Positions 40,015 through 50,302 of a stretch of 64,000 nt of DNA are shown here, in pieces. Each line of letters starts with the position of its first letter. Positions within the stretch are counted from its first letter, which is position 1. The position numbers and the translations under genes were made by a program. A model generated the notes under the pieces. The model was not told the origin of the DNA. It did no database searches and was given only the letters and a program-made list of their open reading frames with translations. The stretch spans positions 62,001 through 126,000 of the forward strand of contig NZ_BBMZ01000007.1 of the NCBI RefSeq assembly GCF_000759795.1. The letters are read 5' to 3'. This DNA is from Pseudescherichia vulneris NBRC 102420. GTDB lineage: Bacteria; Pseudomonadota; Gammaproteobacteria; Enterobacterales; Enterobacteriaceae.

Positions 40015-40260
40015 CGAATGTTGCAAGTATGTTTATAAGTATTTTCAAATGTGATCACGGAAACGCGATCTGGCTGGCAAAAACGGGACGGTCATCAATG
40101 AGGGAAAAGGGTGATTATTGCGCCAGATCATTTTTAAGTGTGATATCGGTCACTTACCCACTTTTGGAGCGCTAACAACTGGAGACCGTTACCGTCAGCG
40201 CGTAAAATACCCTCACTATTTATCGGGCACGCTATGTGCGAATGAGAGAGGACTTTCAAT

Positions 40261-40545
40261 ATGAGTAAATGCAGTGCTGATGAAACCCCCGTTTGCTGCT
40301 GTATGGACGTTGGCACCATCATGGACAACAGCGACTGCACGGCCTCTTATAGCCGTGTGTTCACCGATCGCGCCCAGGCCGAAGAGACTCTGGCCGCGCT
40401 GACGGAAAAAGCGCGCGGCGTTGAGTCTGAGCCGTGTGAAATTACCCCAACCTTCACCGAGGTTGACGGTGGCGTTAAGCTCGATATCGACTTCGTTTTT
40501 GCCTGCGAAGCTGAAACGCTGATCTTCCAGCTGGGCCTGCGTTAA
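40261..40545 (+). CDS. yfcZ: DUF406 family protein YfcZ
   Basis: A 94-residue protein nearly identical to E. coli YfcZ (same length). Cysteine-rich start (KCSADETPVCCCMDVGT) and a C-terminal part with LDIDFVFACEAETLIFQLGLR. DUF406 family, function unknown. Located between fadL and fadI as in E. coli; followed by a hairpin that could terminate it. Confidence 0.93.
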   Translation: MSKCSADETPVCCCMDVGTIMDNSDCTASYSRVFTDRAQAEETLAALTEKARGVESEPCEITPTFTEVDGGVKLDIDFVFACEAETLIFQLGLR

Positions 40546-40553
40546 TCTTCCTC

Positions 40554-40579
40554 TAACGCTCCCGCTGTCGGGAGCGTTA
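40554..40579 (+). terminator. Hairpin after yfcZ, likely terminator
   Basis: Perfect stem TAACGCTCCCG/CGGGAGCGTTA; the T-run after it is short and interrupted. Confidence 0.55.
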
Positions 40580-40659
40580 TCTGTGCTTTTCTCTGTGTTT
40601 TACCTCGCATTTTTTCGCCTCTCCGCTTGGCTAAATGTAAAAAAATGGTTAAGACTATT

Positions 40660-40676
40660 AGCAGGTCAGACCACTT
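40660..40676 (+). promoter_or_regulatory. Putative FadR operator of fadIJ
   Basis: AGCAGGTCAGACCACTT fits the FadR consensus around GGTCAGACC, 28 bases before the fadI start. FadR represses fadIJ in E. coli. Confidence 0.68.
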
Positions 40677-40703
40677 TGCGCAGTATGTCAACAGGGGAGA
40701 GTT

Positions 40704-42014
40704 ATGAGTCAGGCATTACCGCTTGTCACCCGTCAGGGCGATCGTATAGCCATTGTTAGCGGGTTACGTACCCCGTTTGCCCGCCAGGCCACTGCGTTTC
40801 ATGGTGTTACCGCCATTGAACTGGGCAAGATGGCCGTGGGTGAGATGCTGGCGCGCAGCGAAATTGCGCCAGAGATCATTGAGCAGGTGGTTTTTGGTCA
40901 GGTTGTTCAGATGCCGGAGGCGCCCAACATCGCACGCGAAATCGTGCTCGGAACCGGGATGAACGTGCATACCGATGCCTACAGCGTGAGCCGCGCCTGC
41001 GCCACCAGCTTTCAGGCGGTAGCTAACGTGGCCGAAAGCCTGCTGGCGGGAACTATCCGCGCCGGTATCGCCGGGGGAGCCGACTCTTCATCCGTCCTGC
41101 CGATTGGCGTCAGTAAAACCCTGGCGCGCACCCTGGTCGATCTCAGCAAGGCTCGCTCCGGCGGGCAAAAGCTCAAGCTTCTCTCCCGCCTGCGCCTGCG
41201 CGATCTGCTCCCGGTGCCGCCTGCGGTTGCCGAGTATTCTACCGGGCTGCGCATGGGGGATACCGCCGAGCAGATGGCGAAAACCTACGGCATTAGCCGC
41301 GAGGAGCAGGACGTATTCGCGCACCGTTCCCACCAGCGCGCCGCTCAGGCGTGGGCCGACGGCAGGCTGGCGGAAGAGGTGATGACCGCCTATGCGCCGC
41401 CTTATCGCGATCCTTTTGTTCAGGACAATACGGTGCGAGCCAATGCGTCGCTCGCCGACTACGCTAAGCTGCGTCCGGCCTTTGACCGTCAGCATGGCAC
41501 GGTCACCGCCGCCAACAGTACGCCGCTCACCGACGGCGCAGCGGCGGTGATCCTGATGACCGAATCCCGCGCGCGTGAGCTGGGGCTAACCCCGCTCGGC
41601 TACCTGCGCAGCTATGCCTTTACCGCCATTGACGTGAAGCAGGACATGCTGCTTGGCCCGGCGTGGTCGACGCCGCTGGCGCTGGAGCGCGCCGGGCTCA
41701 CGCTTGGCGATCTGACCCTGTTTGATATGCACGAAGCCTTTGCCGCCCAGACGCTGGCTAACCTGAAGCTGATGGCCAGCGACCGCTTCGCCCGCGAGGT
41801 GCTGGGGCGCGATCGCGCCATTGGTGAAGTCGACGAGAGCCGGTTCAACGTGCTGGGTGGCTCTATTGCCTACGGGCACCCCTTTGCCGCTACCGGGGCG
41901 CGGATGATCACCCAGACGCTGCACGAGCTGCGCCGTCGCGGGGGCGGCTTTGGCCTGGTGACCGCCTGTGCCGCCGGTGGGCTGGGTGCGGCAATGGTTC
42001 TGGAGGCCGAATAA
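40704..42014 (+). CDS. fadI: 3-ketoacyl-CoA thiolase FadI
   Basis: Beta subunit of the anaerobic fatty-acid oxidation complex; cleaves 3-ketoacyl-CoA to acetyl-CoA and a shortened acyl-CoA. 436 residues as in E. coli. Nucleophile Cys99 in [10 protein letters not shown], and the thiolase signatures [19 protein letters not shown] and [15 protein letters not shown] near the C-terminus. GGGGAG precedes the ATG. Its stop overlaps the fadJ start by one base (TAATG). Confidence 0.97.
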   Translation: MSQALPLVTRQGDRIAIVSGLRTPFARQATAFHGVTAIELGKMAVGEMLARSEIAPEIIEQVVFGQVVQMPEAPNIAREIVLGTGMNVHTDAYSVSRACATSFQAVANVAESLLAGTIRAGIAGGADSSSVLPIGVSKTLARTLVDLSKARSGGQKLKLLSRLRLRDLLPVPPAVAEYSTGLRMGDTAEQMAKTYGISREEQDVFAHRSHQRAAQAWADGRLAEEVMTAYAPPYRDPFVQDNTVRANASLADYAKLRPAFDRQHGTVTAANSTPLTDGAAAVILMTESRARELGLTPLGYLRSYAFTAIDVKQDMLLGPAWSTPLALERAGLTLGDLTLFDMHEAFAAQTLANLKLMASDRFAREVLGRDRAIGEVDESRFNVLGGSIAYGHPFAATGARMITQTLHELRRRGGGFGLVTACAAGGLGAAMVLEAE

Positions 42015-44179
42015 TGGACATGAAGATTGAAATGGCAACCCCCTCCGCATTTACCCTTAGCGTGCGGCCGGACAATATCGCCGTCGTCACGATCGACGTG
42101 CCCGGCGAGAAGATGAATACCCTTAAGGCAGAGTTTGGCAGCCAGGTCCGCGCCATCATAAAAGCGATCCGTGACAATAAGGATCTGCGAGGCGTGGTCT
42201 TTATCTCTGCCAAGCCGGACAACTTTATTGCCGGGGCCGATATCAACATGATTGACGGCTGCACCACTGCCCAGCAGGCCGAAGCGCTGGCGTATGAAGG
42301 GCGGAAAATTATGTCCGATATTCACGCGCTCACCATTCCGGTGATTGCCGCTATTCACGGGCCCTGCCTCGGCGGCGGTCTTGAGCTGGCGCTGGCCTGC
42401 CACGGGCGCGTCTGTACCGACGATGCGAAAACGGTGCTGGGATTACCCGAGGTTCAGCTGGGGCTGCTTCCCGGCTCCGGGGGAACCCAGCGTCTGCCGC
42501 GTCTGGTGGGCGTCAGCACGGCGCTGGAGATGATCCTCACCGGCAAGCAGCTGCGGGCCCGCCAGGCGCGGAAGGTCGGGCTGGTGGATGACGTCGTCCC
42601 TCATGCCATTTTACTGGATGCAGCGGCGGCGCTGGCGCTTAAGGGCCGACCTGCGAGCCGTCGGCTGCCGGTAAAAGAGCGTATTCTCGCCGGCCCCCTT
42701 GGGCGGGCGCTGCTCTTTCATTTTGTAGGCAAAAAGACCCAGCAGAAGACCCACGGCAACTACCCGGCGGCATCGCGCATTCTGGACGTTATTCATATCG
42801 GGCTGGCGCAGGGCAAAGGCAGCGGCTATACGGCCGAGGCGCGTGCCTTTGGCGAGCTGGCGATGACGCCCCAGTCCCAGGCGCTACGGCAGATCTTCTT
42901 TGCCACCACCGAGATCAAAAAGGATCCGGGCAGCAGCGTCGAATCCGGCCCGCTACGGTCAGTGGGCGTGCTGGGCGGTGGCCTGATGGGCGGCGGCATT
43001 GCGTTTGTCACCGCCAGCAAGGCCGGGCTACCGGTGCGCATCAAGGATATCAACCCGACGGGCATTAACCATGCGCTGAAATACAGCTGGCAGCAGCTTG
43101 ATAAAAAAGTGCGTCGCCGCCATATCAGATCCAGCGAACGCGACAGCCAGATGGCGATGATTTCAGGTGCCACGGACTATCGCGGCTTCTCTCAGCGGGA
43201 CGTGGTCATTGAGGCGGTATTTGAAGATTTGAGTCTGAAACAGCAGATGGTCGCTGACGTTGAGGCCCACTGCGCACCGCACACTATCTTCGCCTCCAAC
43301 ACCTCCTCCCTGCCGATTGGCGATATCGCCGCCCGCGCGGCGCGTCCGGAGAAGGTGATTGGCCTGCACTTCTTTAGTCCGGTGGAGAAGATGCCGCTGG
43401 TAGAGATTATTCCCCACGCTGGCACGGATGAGCAGACCATCGCCACCACGGTGAAGCTGGCGAAAAAGCAGGGGAAAACACCCATCGTGGTAGCGGACAA
43501 GGCCGGGTTCTACGTTAACCGTATCCTTGCCCCCTATATTAACGAAGCGATGCGGATGCTGACCGAAGGTGAGCGTGTCGAGCACATTGATAACGCGCTG
43601 GTAAAGTTTGGTTTCCCGGTTGGCCCGATCCAACTTTTAGATGAGGTAGGAATCGATACCGGCACTAAAATTATACCTGTGCTTGAAGCGGCATATGGAG
43701 AACGTTTTTCACCGCCAGCAAATGTCGTCAGCGCAATTTTGAACGACGATCGCAAAGGCAGAAAAAATGGCCGTGGTTTCTATCTTTATGACGCGAAAGG
43801 GCGTACAAGCAAGAAACAGGTGGATCCGGCTATTTATCCGCTGGTGGGCGCAGCAGGCAGCGCACGTTTAACCGAGGCGCAGGTGGCTGAACGCTGCGTC
43901 ATGATGATGCTTAATGAAGCGGCACGCTGTATTGATGAGAAGGTCATCAGAAGCGTCCGCGATGGCGATATTGGCGCCGTGTTTGGCATCGGTTTTCCGC
44001 CGTTTTTGGGCGGGCCGTTCCGCTACATGGATCGCCTGGGGGCGGACAACGTGGTGGCGACCCTTCAGCGTTTAGCCGCTCAGTACGGCGATCGCTTTAT
44101 GCCCTGTGAGATTTTGTTACACATGGCGCAGCACGGCATCACGTTCTGGCCGAACAGGGAGGCCGAGCGGGTAAGTTAA
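42014..44179 (+). CDS. fadJ: Fatty-acid oxidation complex subunit alpha FadJ
   Basis: Multifunctional subunit with enoyl-CoA hydratase and 3-hydroxyacyl-CoA dehydrogenase activities, partner of FadI. 721 residues. N-terminal crotonase domain ([50 protein letters not shown] with the catalytic Glu residues), then an NAD-binding Rossmann domain ([18 protein letters not shown]) and the C-terminal dehydrogenase part ([31 protein letters not shown]). Translationally coupled to fadI. A few residues longer than E. coli FadJ at the N-terminus; an ATG six codons in is an alternative start. Confidence 0.96.
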   Translation: MDMKIEMATPSAFTLSVRPDNIAVVTIDVPGEKMNTLKAEFGSQVRAIIKAIRDNKDLRGVVFISAKPDNFIAGADINMIDGCTTAQQAEALAYEGRKIMSDIHALTIPVIAAIHGPCLGGGLELALACHGRVCTDDAKTVLGLPEVQLGLLPGSGGTQRLPRLVGVSTALEMILTGKQLRARQARKVGLVDDVVPHAILLDAAAALALKGRPASRRLPVKERILAGPLGRALLFHFVGKKTQQKTHGNYPAASRILDVIHIGLAQGKGSGYTAEARAFGELAMTPQSQALRQIFFATTEIKKDPGSSVESGPLRSVGVLGGGLMGGGIAFVTASKAGLPVRIKDINPTGINHALKYSWQQLDKKVRRRHIRSSERDSQMAMISGATDYRGFSQRDVVIEAVFEDLSLKQQMVADVEAHCAPHTIFASNTSSLPIGDIAARAARPEKVIGLHFFSPVEKMPLVEIIPHAGTDEQTIATTVKLAKKQGKTPIVVADKAGFYVNRILAPYINEAMRMLTEGERVEHIDNALVKFGFPVGPIQLLDEVGIDTGTKIIPVLEAAYGERFSPPANVVSAILNDDRKGRKNGRGFYLYDAKGRTSKKQVDPAIYPLVGAAGSARLTEAQVAERCVMMMLNEAARCIDEKVIRSVRDGDIGAVFGIGFPPFLGGPFRYMDRLGADNVVATLQRLAAQYGDRFMPCEILLHMAQHGITFWPNREAERVS

Positions 44180-44381
44180 GGTCTGGTAAGGGTAAATCTG
44201 GCGTTGAATAGGTCAATGCTGTTCAATTTATAAACAGAGATTGACGAGAGTTACGCCGTTGAGGTAAAACACAGCGTTTCATTCGACGAATGGATAAGGC
44301 ACAATGCCCGGCCACTGCTCTCTCCCGATGCGTTCATGCTCGGGCGATATCAGTGCTTCTGGTTAACAAAAGCGGTGCAAT

Positions 44382-44867
44382 ATGCAAGTTTTTATCATGC
44401 GTCACGGCGACGCTGCTCTCGAAGCAGCCAGTGACTCGGTACGTCCTTTAACGCTGTGTGGCTGTGATGAGTCCCGTCAAATGGCGACCTGGTTAAAGGG
44501 ACAAAAAGTAAACGTTGAGCGTGTGCTGGTCAGTCCGTTCCTGCGCGCTGAACAGACGCTGGAGAAGGTAGGGGAGTGTATGAACCTGCCGGACAGCGTT
44601 GATGTGCTGCCTGAGTTAACACCCGGCGGCGACGTGGCTCTGGTTGGCGACTATCTTCATGCGCTCGCCAGTAAAGGCGTCTCCTCGGTGCTGGTGATCT
44701 CTCACCTGCCGCTGGTCGGCTACCTGGTTTCCGAGCTCTGCCCGGAAGAGACGCCGCCGATGTTCCTGACCTCAGCCATTGCCAGCGTGACGCTGGACGG
44801 CGAAGGGAAGGGGACCTTTAACTGGCAGGTTAGCCCCTGCAACCTGAAAATGGCTAAGGCGATCTAA
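44382..44867 (+). CDS. sixA: Phosphohistidine phosphatase SixA
   Basis: A 161-residue histidine phosphatase; E. coli SixA removes phosphate from the histidine of the nitrogen-related phosphotransferase protein NPr (and was reported to act on ArcB). The RHG signature MRHGDAAL has the catalytic His8, and VISHLPLVG carries the second His. Independent promoter likely in the 202-base gap after fadJ. Confidence 0.95.
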   Translation: MQVFIMRHGDAALEAASDSVRPLTLCGCDESRQMATWLKGQKVNVERVLVSPFLRAEQTLEKVGECMNLPDSVDVLPELTPGGDVALVGDYLHALASKGVSSVLVISHLPLVGYLVSELCPEETPPMFLTSAIASVTLDGEGKGTFNWQVSPCNLKMAKAI

Positions 44868-44886
44868 CGCTGCCTGGCCATCGCTA

Positions 44887-44908
44887 AAGAGCCGCTTATG
44901 CGGCTCTT
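44887..44908. terminator. Hairpin between sixA and smrB
   Basis: AAGAGCCGC/GCGGCTCTT stem between convergent genes; T-run weak. Confidence 0.6.
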
Positions 44909-44947
44909 GTCATTTCTGGCGTTCGGCTGCGCTATTAAGGCACTTCA

Positions 44948-45499
44948 TTAGGGTAGTTCTGGCGGCTGCCACTCCTCAACCTCGATCAGCACCAGCAGCG
45001 CCGCGTCGCCGCCGTACTCTTTCGGTGCCTGGTGGAAGGCCATCACGTGTGGATGCTGAGCCAGCCACAGCGGCGTCTGCTGTTTCAGGATGTGCTTGCC
45101 ATGACCGTGCATCACGCAGGCGCAGAAGACGTGCTCCCGACGGCAGGCGGCGATCAGCGCCCCCAGCTCCTGCTTGGCCTGCTGCTGGGTTAAGCCGTGC
45201 AGGTCAAGAAACAGCTCCGGCGAATAGTCTCCCCGCCGCATCTTCTTTACTTCAAAGTGGCTCACGTCCGGGCGGACATACTTTACCGGCCCATCGGTGT
45301 TGAGCAGCGGCTGGAATTCATCAGAAAAGTAGTGGCTGGCGTCGGCCTGCTCCTGAAGCAGTCGTTTTACCGGCACGTCGCTGACTTTCTTGCGCAGGGG
45401 GCGGTGCACAATGGTGTCCTGCTTGATCTGGCGCGTGCCGGTCATCAACTGGCGGAACAGGGTCTGGTCCGCCTCGCTAAGTGATGTTTTCTTCTTCAT
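44948..45499 (-). CDS. smrB: Ribosome rescue endonuclease SmrB
   Basis: A 183-residue protein with a C-terminal Smr domain ([20 protein letters not shown] and [16 protein letters not shown]). E. coli SmrB is recruited to collided ribosomes and cuts the mRNA between them. The basic N-terminal helices are expected to contact the ribosome. It is divergent from prmB, as in E. coli. Confidence 0.95.
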   Translation of the reverse strand: MKKKTSLSEADQTLFRQLMTGTRQIKQDTIVHRPLRKKVSDVPVKRLLQEQADASHYFSDEFQPLLNTDGPVKYVRPDVSHFEVKKMRRGDYSPELFLDLHGLTQQQAKQELGALIAACRREHVFCACVMHGHGKHILKQQTPLWLAQHPHVMAFHQAPKEYGGDAALLVLIEVEEWQPPELP

Positions 45500-45665
45500 T
45501 CATTCATCTCATTTCTGATTTTTTTCAGTTTACCCGACTCGTCGCGCTCTGTGTTCAGGCAAAATGCTTTTTTCCGGCTGGCCGTGCGCGAGAATGCTGA
45601 TTTATCGGCGTCTTCATGGCAAACTAGCCGCCGAATTTATAGCAAGACATGTTCCGGAGGATAGC

Positions 45666-46598
45666 GTGGATAAAATATTTGTCGATGAAGCAGTGAGTGA
45701 GCTGCACACCATTCAGGACATGTTACGTTGGTCGGTCAGCCGATTCAGCGCGGCAAACATCTGGTACGGGCACGGTACCGACAACCCGTGGGACGAAGCG
45801 GTGCAGCTGGTGCTGCCGACTCTCTACCTGCCGCTGGATATTCCAGAAGATATGCGCAGCGCGCGCCTGACGTCCAGCGAGCGCCACCGTATCGTTGAGC
45901 GTGTGATCCGCCGCGTTAACGAGCGTATCCCGGTCGCCTATCTGACCAACAAAGCCTGGTTCTGCGGTCACGAATTCTACGTCGATGAACGCGTGCTGGT
46001 GCCCCGTTCACCAATTGGCGAACTCATCACCAGCCGCTTTGCTGGCATTATCAACCACCAGCCACAGCATATTCTGGATATGTGCACCGGCAGCGGCTGC
46101 ATCGCTATCGCCTGCGCCTACGAGTTCCCGGAAGCGGAAGTGGACGCGGTAGACATCTCTACCGAGGCGCTGGCCGTGGCCGAGCACAATATCGAAGAGC
46201 ACGGTCTGATCCATAACGTGACGCCTATCCGCTCCGATCTGTTCCGCGACCTGATTAAGGTGCAGTACGATCTGATCGTCACCAATCCGCCCTACGTGGA
46301 TGAAGAGGATATGTCGGATCTGCCTAACGAGTATCGCCACGAGCCTGAGCTGGGCCTGGCCTCCGGCAGCGACGGTCTGAAGCTGACGCGTCGCATCCTC
46401 GCCTGTGCGCCAGACTATCTCACCGACGACGGCGTGCTGATTTGTGAAGTCGGCAACAGCATGGTACATCTGATAGAGCAGTACCCTGAAGTGCCCTTTA
46501 CCTGGCTTGAGTTCGATAACGGCGGCGACGGCGTCTTTATGCTGACTAAAGCGCAGCTGCTGGCGGCCCGGGAGCACTTCAGCATCTACAAAGATTAA
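45666..46598 (+). CDS. prmB: Ribosomal protein uL3 N5-glutamine methyltransferase PrmB
   Basis: SAM-dependent enzyme that methylates Gln of ribosomal protein uL3. 310 residues with the GTG start at 45666, preceded by GGAGG; the same length as in E. coli. SAM site [19 protein letters not shown] and the substrate motif NPPYVDEED are intact. The frame is open 34 codons further upstream. aroC follows 39 bases later. Confidence 0.95.
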   Translation: MDKIFVDEAVSELHTIQDMLRWSVSRFSAANIWYGHGTDNPWDEAVQLVLPTLYLPLDIPEDMRSARLTSSERHRIVERVIRRVNERIPVAYLTNKAWFCGHEFYVDERVLVPRSPIGELITSRFAGIINHQPQHILDMCTGSGCIAIACAYEFPEAEVDAVDISTEALAVAEHNIEEHGLIHNVTPIRSDLFRDLIKVQYDLIVTNPPYVDEEDMSDLPNEYRHEPELGLASGSDGLKLTRRILACAPDYLTDDGVLICEVGNSMVHLIEQYPEVPFTWLEFDNGGDGVFMLTKAQLLAAREHFSIYKD

Positions 46599-46637
46599 TA
46601 AAACGATAACGCCTATTTAAATAAAGACAGTGGAGCC

Positions 46638-47726
46638 GTGATGGCAGGAAACAGTATTGGACAACTCTTTCGCGTGACCACCTTCGGGGAGTCACATGGC
46701 CTGGCGCTCGGCTGCATTGTCGACGGCGTACCACCGGGGATCGCCCTGAGCGAAGCCGATTTGCAGCACGATCTGGATCGCCGCCGTCCGGGCACCTCAC
46801 GCTATACCACCCAGCGCCGGGAGCCGGACCAGGTGAAGATCCTCTCCGGCGTTTTTGAGGGTGTCACCACCGGCACCAGCATCGGCCTGCTGATTGAGAA
46901 TACCGACCAGCGCTCGCAGGACTACAGCGCCATCAAGGACGTTTTCCGTCCGGGTCACGCTGACTACACCTATGAGCAGAAATATGGCCTGCGCGACTAC
47001 CGTGGCGGCGGCCGCTCATCGGCCCGTGAAACCGCCATGCGCGTGGCGGCAGGGGCGATTGCCAAAAAATTCCTCGCCGAGAAATTGGGCATTACCGTTC
47101 GCGGCTGCCTGACCCAGATGGGCGATATCCCGCTGGAGATCAAAGCCTGGGACCAGGTTGAGCAGAACCCGTTTTTCTGCCCGGATCCAGACAAGATTGA
47201 AGCTCTGGACGAACTGATGCGCACCCTGAAAAAAGAGGGCGACTCTATCGGGGCGAAGATCACCGTGATTGCCGACGGCGTACCGCCGGGGCTGGGCGAG
47301 CCGGTGTTTGACCGTCTGGATGCCGATATTGCCCACGCGCTGATGAGCATCAACGCGGTGAAGGGCGTGGAGATTGGCGAAGGCTTTGCGTCGGTGGCCC
47401 TGCGCGGTAGCCAAAACCGGGACGAGATCACCCACGCGGGCTTTACCAGCAACCATGCGGGCGGCATTCTCGGTGGCATCAGCAGTGGCCAGCAGATTGT
47501 CGCCAATATCGCCCTGAAGCCAACCTCCAGCATTACCGTGCCGGGGAAAACCATCAACCGCACTGGGGAAGAGGTGGAGATGATCACCAAAGGCCGTCAC
47601 GATCCCTGCGTGGGTATTCGTGCCGTGCCCATCGCTGAAGCGATGCTGGCGATTGTCCTGATGGATCACTTCCTGCGCCAGCGGGCGCAGAATGCGGACG
47701 TGGCGACAACCATTCCACGCTGGTAA
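46638..47726 (+). CDS. aroC: Chorismate synthase AroC
   Basis: Last step of the shikimate pathway: EPSP to chorismate, needing reduced FMN. 362 residues. Family signatures [32 protein letters not shown] with [11 protein letters not shown], and a C-terminal [18 protein letters not shown] are present. Probably expressed with prmB upstream and mepA three bases downstream. Confidence 0.97.
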   Translation: MMAGNSIGQLFRVTTFGESHGLALGCIVDGVPPGIALSEADLQHDLDRRRPGTSRYTTQRREPDQVKILSGVFEGVTTGTSIGLLIENTDQRSQDYSAIKDVFRPGHADYTYEQKYGLRDYRGGGRSSARETAMRVAAGAIAKKFLAEKLGITVRGCLTQMGDIPLEIKAWDQVEQNPFFCPDPDKIEALDELMRTLKKEGDSIGAKITVIADGVPPGLGEPVFDRLDADIAHALMSINAVKGVEIGEGFASVALRGSQNRDEITHAGFTSNHAGGILGGISSGQQIVANIALKPTSSITVPGKTINRTGEEVEMITKGRHDPCVGIRAVPIAEAMLAIVLMDHFLRQRAQNADVATTIPRW

Positions 47727-47729
47727 ACG

Positions 47730-48554
47730 ATGAAAAAGACGCTTATTGCGCTGCTGGCGGTGCTCGCCAGCCATACCACGCTTGCGGCGACGCCGTGGCA
47801 AAAAATCACCCATCCGATTGCCGGTAGCGCGCAGTCGGTGGGCGCGTTCTCTAACGGCTGTATCGTCGGTGCGAGCGCACTGCCGATCCAGTCCGACGCC
47901 TATCAGGTGATGCGCACCGATCAGCGCCGCTACTTTGGTCACCCTGACCTGGTGCAATTTATTCAGCGCCTTAGCGGACGGGTGCATAATCTTAACCTTG
48001 GCACGGTGCTGATAGGGGATATGGGCATGCCCGCCGGGGGGCGCTTTAACGGCGGCCACGCCAGCCATCAAACCGGGCTGGACGTCGATATCTTCTTACA
48101 GCTGCCGAAAACGCGCTGGACCGCGGCGCAGCTGCTGAAGCCCCAGGCGCTGGATCTGGTCTCCCAGGATGGCAAGCACGTCGTCTCCTCGCTGTGGCAG
48201 CCAGAAATTAATCATCTGATTAAGCTGGCCGCGGAAGATAACGACGTGACGCGCATCTTTGTTAACCCGGCCATTAAGCAGCGGCTGTGCGAAGACGCGG
48301 GAACCGATCGCGACTGGCTGCGCAAGGTGCGTCCGTGGTTCCAGCATCGGGCGCATATGCACGTTCGCCTACGCTGCCCGGCAGATAGCCTGGAGTGCGT
48401 CGATCAACCGCTGCCGCCGCCGGGCGACGGCTGTGGCGCGGAGCTGCAAAGCTGGTTTGAACCGCCTAAACCTGCCTCAACGAAGCCTGAGAAGAAGACA
48501 CCGCCGCCGTTGCCGCCTTCCTGCCAGGCGCTACTGGACGAGCATGTACTTTAA
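47730..48554 (+). CDS. mepA: Penicillin-insensitive murein endopeptidase MepA
   Basis: Periplasmic zinc peptidase cutting D-Ala-mDAP cross-links in peptidoglycan. 274 residues; signal peptide [19 protein letters not shown], zinc-site motifs [17 protein letters not shown] and [12 protein letters not shown], six or more cysteines for disulfides, and a proline-rich C-terminus ([11 protein letters not shown]). It starts three bases after aroC and its stop overlaps the yfcA start by one base. Confidence 0.95.
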   Translation: MKKTLIALLAVLASHTTLAATPWQKITHPIAGSAQSVGAFSNGCIVGASALPIQSDAYQVMRTDQRRYFGHPDLVQFIQRLSGRVHNLNLGTVLIGDMGMPAGGRFNGGHASHQTGLDVDIFLQLPKTRWTAAQLLKPQALDLVSQDGKHVVSSLWQPEINHLIKLAAEDNDVTRIFVNPAIKQRLCEDAGTDRDWLRKVRPWFQHRAHMHVRLRCPADSLECVDQPLPPPGDGCGAELQSWFEPPKPASTKPEKKTPPPLPPSCQALLDEHVL

Positions 48555-49366
48555 TGGAAAATTTTAGCGATCTCTTTTTGGTCTCTCCGCTGCTGCTGGC
48601 AGTCCTTTTTTTCGTCGCCCTGCTGGCCGGGTTTATTGATGCTCTGGCTGGCGGCGGCGGGTTGCTGACTGTCCCGGCGCTGCTGGCGGCGGGCATGACC
48701 CCGGCCCAGGCGCTGGCGACCAACAAGCTACAGGCCTGCGGTGGATCGCTCTCGTCATCGCTCTACTTTCTGCGCCGTGGCGTGGTGAAGCTCGGCGATC
48801 AGAAGCTCAATATTCTGATGACCTTTATTGGTTCGACGACGGGTGCGCTGCTGGTACAGCATGTACAGTCCGACATACTGCGTCAGATCCTGCCCGTGCT
48901 GGTCATCAGTATCGGCCTCTACTTTCTGCTGATGCCGAAGCTGGGTGAAGAGGATCGCCAGCGTCGTCTCTACGGTCTGCCGTTTGCGCTGGTGGCAGGC
49001 GGCTGCGTGGGCTTCTACGATGGCTTCTTCGGCCCCGGCGCGGGTTCATTTTATGCCCTGGCGTTTGTCACGCTCTGCGGCTTCAACCTGGCGAAATCCA
49101 CCGCGCACGCCAAGGTGCTCAACGCCACCTCGAATCTCGGCGGCCTGCTGCTGTTTATCATCGGCGGCAAGGTGGTATGGGCCACCGGGTTTGTGATGCT
49201 TGCCGGACAGTTTATCGGCGCGCGCCTCGGCTCGCGGCTGGTGCTGAGTAAAGGGCAGAAGCTGATCCGCCCGATGATCGTTATCGTTTCGGCGGTGATG
49301 AGCGCCAAACTTCTTTTTGACAGTCACGGACAGGAGATCCTCCACTGGGTGGGGATACACGCATGA
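48554..49366 (+). CDS. yfcA: TSUP-family membrane transporter YfcA
   Basis: A 270-residue inner-membrane protein of the TauE/SafE (sulfite exporter, TSUP) family, substrate unknown. About eight transmembrane segments; the two family half-motifs are AGFIDALAGGGGLLTVPAL near residue 25 and GFYDGFFGPGAGSFYALAF near residue 155. Coupled to mepA upstream and overlapping epmC downstream by four bases. Confidence 0.94.
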   Translation: MENFSDLFLVSPLLLAVLFFVALLAGFIDALAGGGGLLTVPALLAAGMTPAQALATNKLQACGGSLSSSLYFLRRGVVKLGDQKLNILMTFIGSTTGALLVQHVQSDILRQILPVLVISIGLYFLLMPKLGEEDRQRRLYGLPFALVAGGCVGFYDGFFGPGAGSFYALAFVTLCGFNLAKSTAHAKVLNATSNLGGLLLFIIGGKVVWATGFVMLAGQFIGARLGSRLVLSKGQKLIRPMIVIVSAVMSAKLLFDSHGQEILHWVGIHA

Positions 49367-49914
49367 GCAGTACGACACACCGCTACGAGCAGCTGATTGA
49401 GATCTTCAATGGCTGCTTTGCCGACGATTTTAATACCCGCCTGGTGAAGGGCGACGACGAGCCTATCTACCTTCCGGCTGACGACGAGGTCGACTATCAC
49501 CGGATCGTTTTTGCCCACGGCTTTTACGCCAGCGCGCTGCATGAGATTTCACACTGGTGCGTCGCCGGTAAGGCTCGTCGGGAACTGGTGGATTTTGGCT
49601 ACTGGTACTGCCCGGACGGTCGCGATGCCGCAACCCAGGGGCAGTTTGAAGACGTCGAGGTGAAGCCTCAATCTTTTGAATGGCTCTTCTGCGTGGCGGC
49701 GGGCTTCCCGTTTAACGTCAGCTGCGACAACCTTGAAGGTGACGTCGAGCCGGATCGCATCGCCTTCCAGCGCCGGGTGCATGCCCAAGTGATGACCTGG
49801 CTGGAGCAGGGGATCCCCGAGCGTCCGGCGCGGTTTATCAAAGCGTTACAAGATTATTATCACACGCCGTCTTTAACGGCAGACCAGTTTCCGTGGCCGG
49901 ACGATCTGAACTAG
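49363..49914 (+). CDS. epmC: Elongation factor P hydroxylase EpmC
   Basis: Hydroxylates the beta-lysylated lysine of elongation factor P after EpmA and EpmB action. 183 residues, close to E. coli YfcM. The metal-site region is HGFYASALHEISHWCVAGKARRE-like (HExxH-type HEISHW). Start overlaps yfcA (ATGA). Confidence 0.94.
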   Translation: MSSTTHRYEQLIEIFNGCFADDFNTRLVKGDDEPIYLPADDEVDYHRIVFAHGFYASALHEISHWCVAGKARRELVDFGYWYCPDGRDAATQGQFEDVEVKPQSFEWLFCVAAGFPFNVSCDNLEGDVEPDRIAFQRRVHAQVMTWLEQGIPERPARFIKALQDYYHTPSLTADQFPWPDDLN

Positions 49915-49941
49915 CGCCACGGTTTTTAAAGAGGAAAGAAG

Positions 49942-50217
49942 ATGATCGCGGAATTTGAATCACGCATTCTGGCGTTAATTGATGACATGGTTGAGCACGC
50001 CAGTGACGATGAGCTTTTCGCCAGCGGTTACCTGAGCGGCCACCTGACGCTGGCCGTCGCCGTGCTGGAAAACGGTGACGATCACTCCCCGGAGGCGGTT
50101 TACGCCCAGGTGACCTCCAGCCTTGAGCAGGCGATTCAGGGCGGTGAACTCTCTCCGCGCGATCAGGTGCTGGTGCTGGAGATGTGGGAGAGACTCTACC
50201 AGCAGGCCAGGGGTTAA
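49942..50217 (+). CDS. yfcL: YfcL family protein
   Basis: A 91-residue acidic helical protein almost identical in pattern to E. coli Yfc[56 protein letters not shown]. Function unknown. It has its own AGAGGA ribosome site and follows epmC by 27 bases; last gene of the prmB-aroC-mepA-yfcA-epmC-yfcL run. Confidence 0.92.
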   Translation: MIAEFESRILALIDDMVEHASDDELFASGYLSGHLTLAVAVLENGDDHSPEAVYAQVTSSLEQAIQGGELSPRDQVLVLEMWERLYQQARG

Positions 50218-50226
50218 GTTCAGTCA

Positions 50227-50294
50227 CGCCCGGTGGCGCTACGCTTACCGGGCCTACAGGCCTGTAGGCCGGGCAAACGCAGTGCCGCCCGGCG
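50227..50294. repeat. REP/BIME element between yfcL and mnmC
   Basis: GCCCGGTGGCGCTACGCTTA with CCGGGCCTAC, then GTAGGCCGGG with GCCGCCCGGC in inverted order: a two-unit BIME between convergent genes. Confidence 0.8.
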
Positions 50295-50302
50295 AACCAT
50301 CT

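Larger units (their letters stand above)
39890..40260. promoter_or_regulatory. Divergent control region fadL-yfcZ
   Basis: A 371-base spacer containing two FadR-like operators (listed separately) nearer to fadL. The remainder is AT-rich; a GAGAGGA ribosome site precedes yfcZ. No other element was recognised. Confidence 0.55.
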
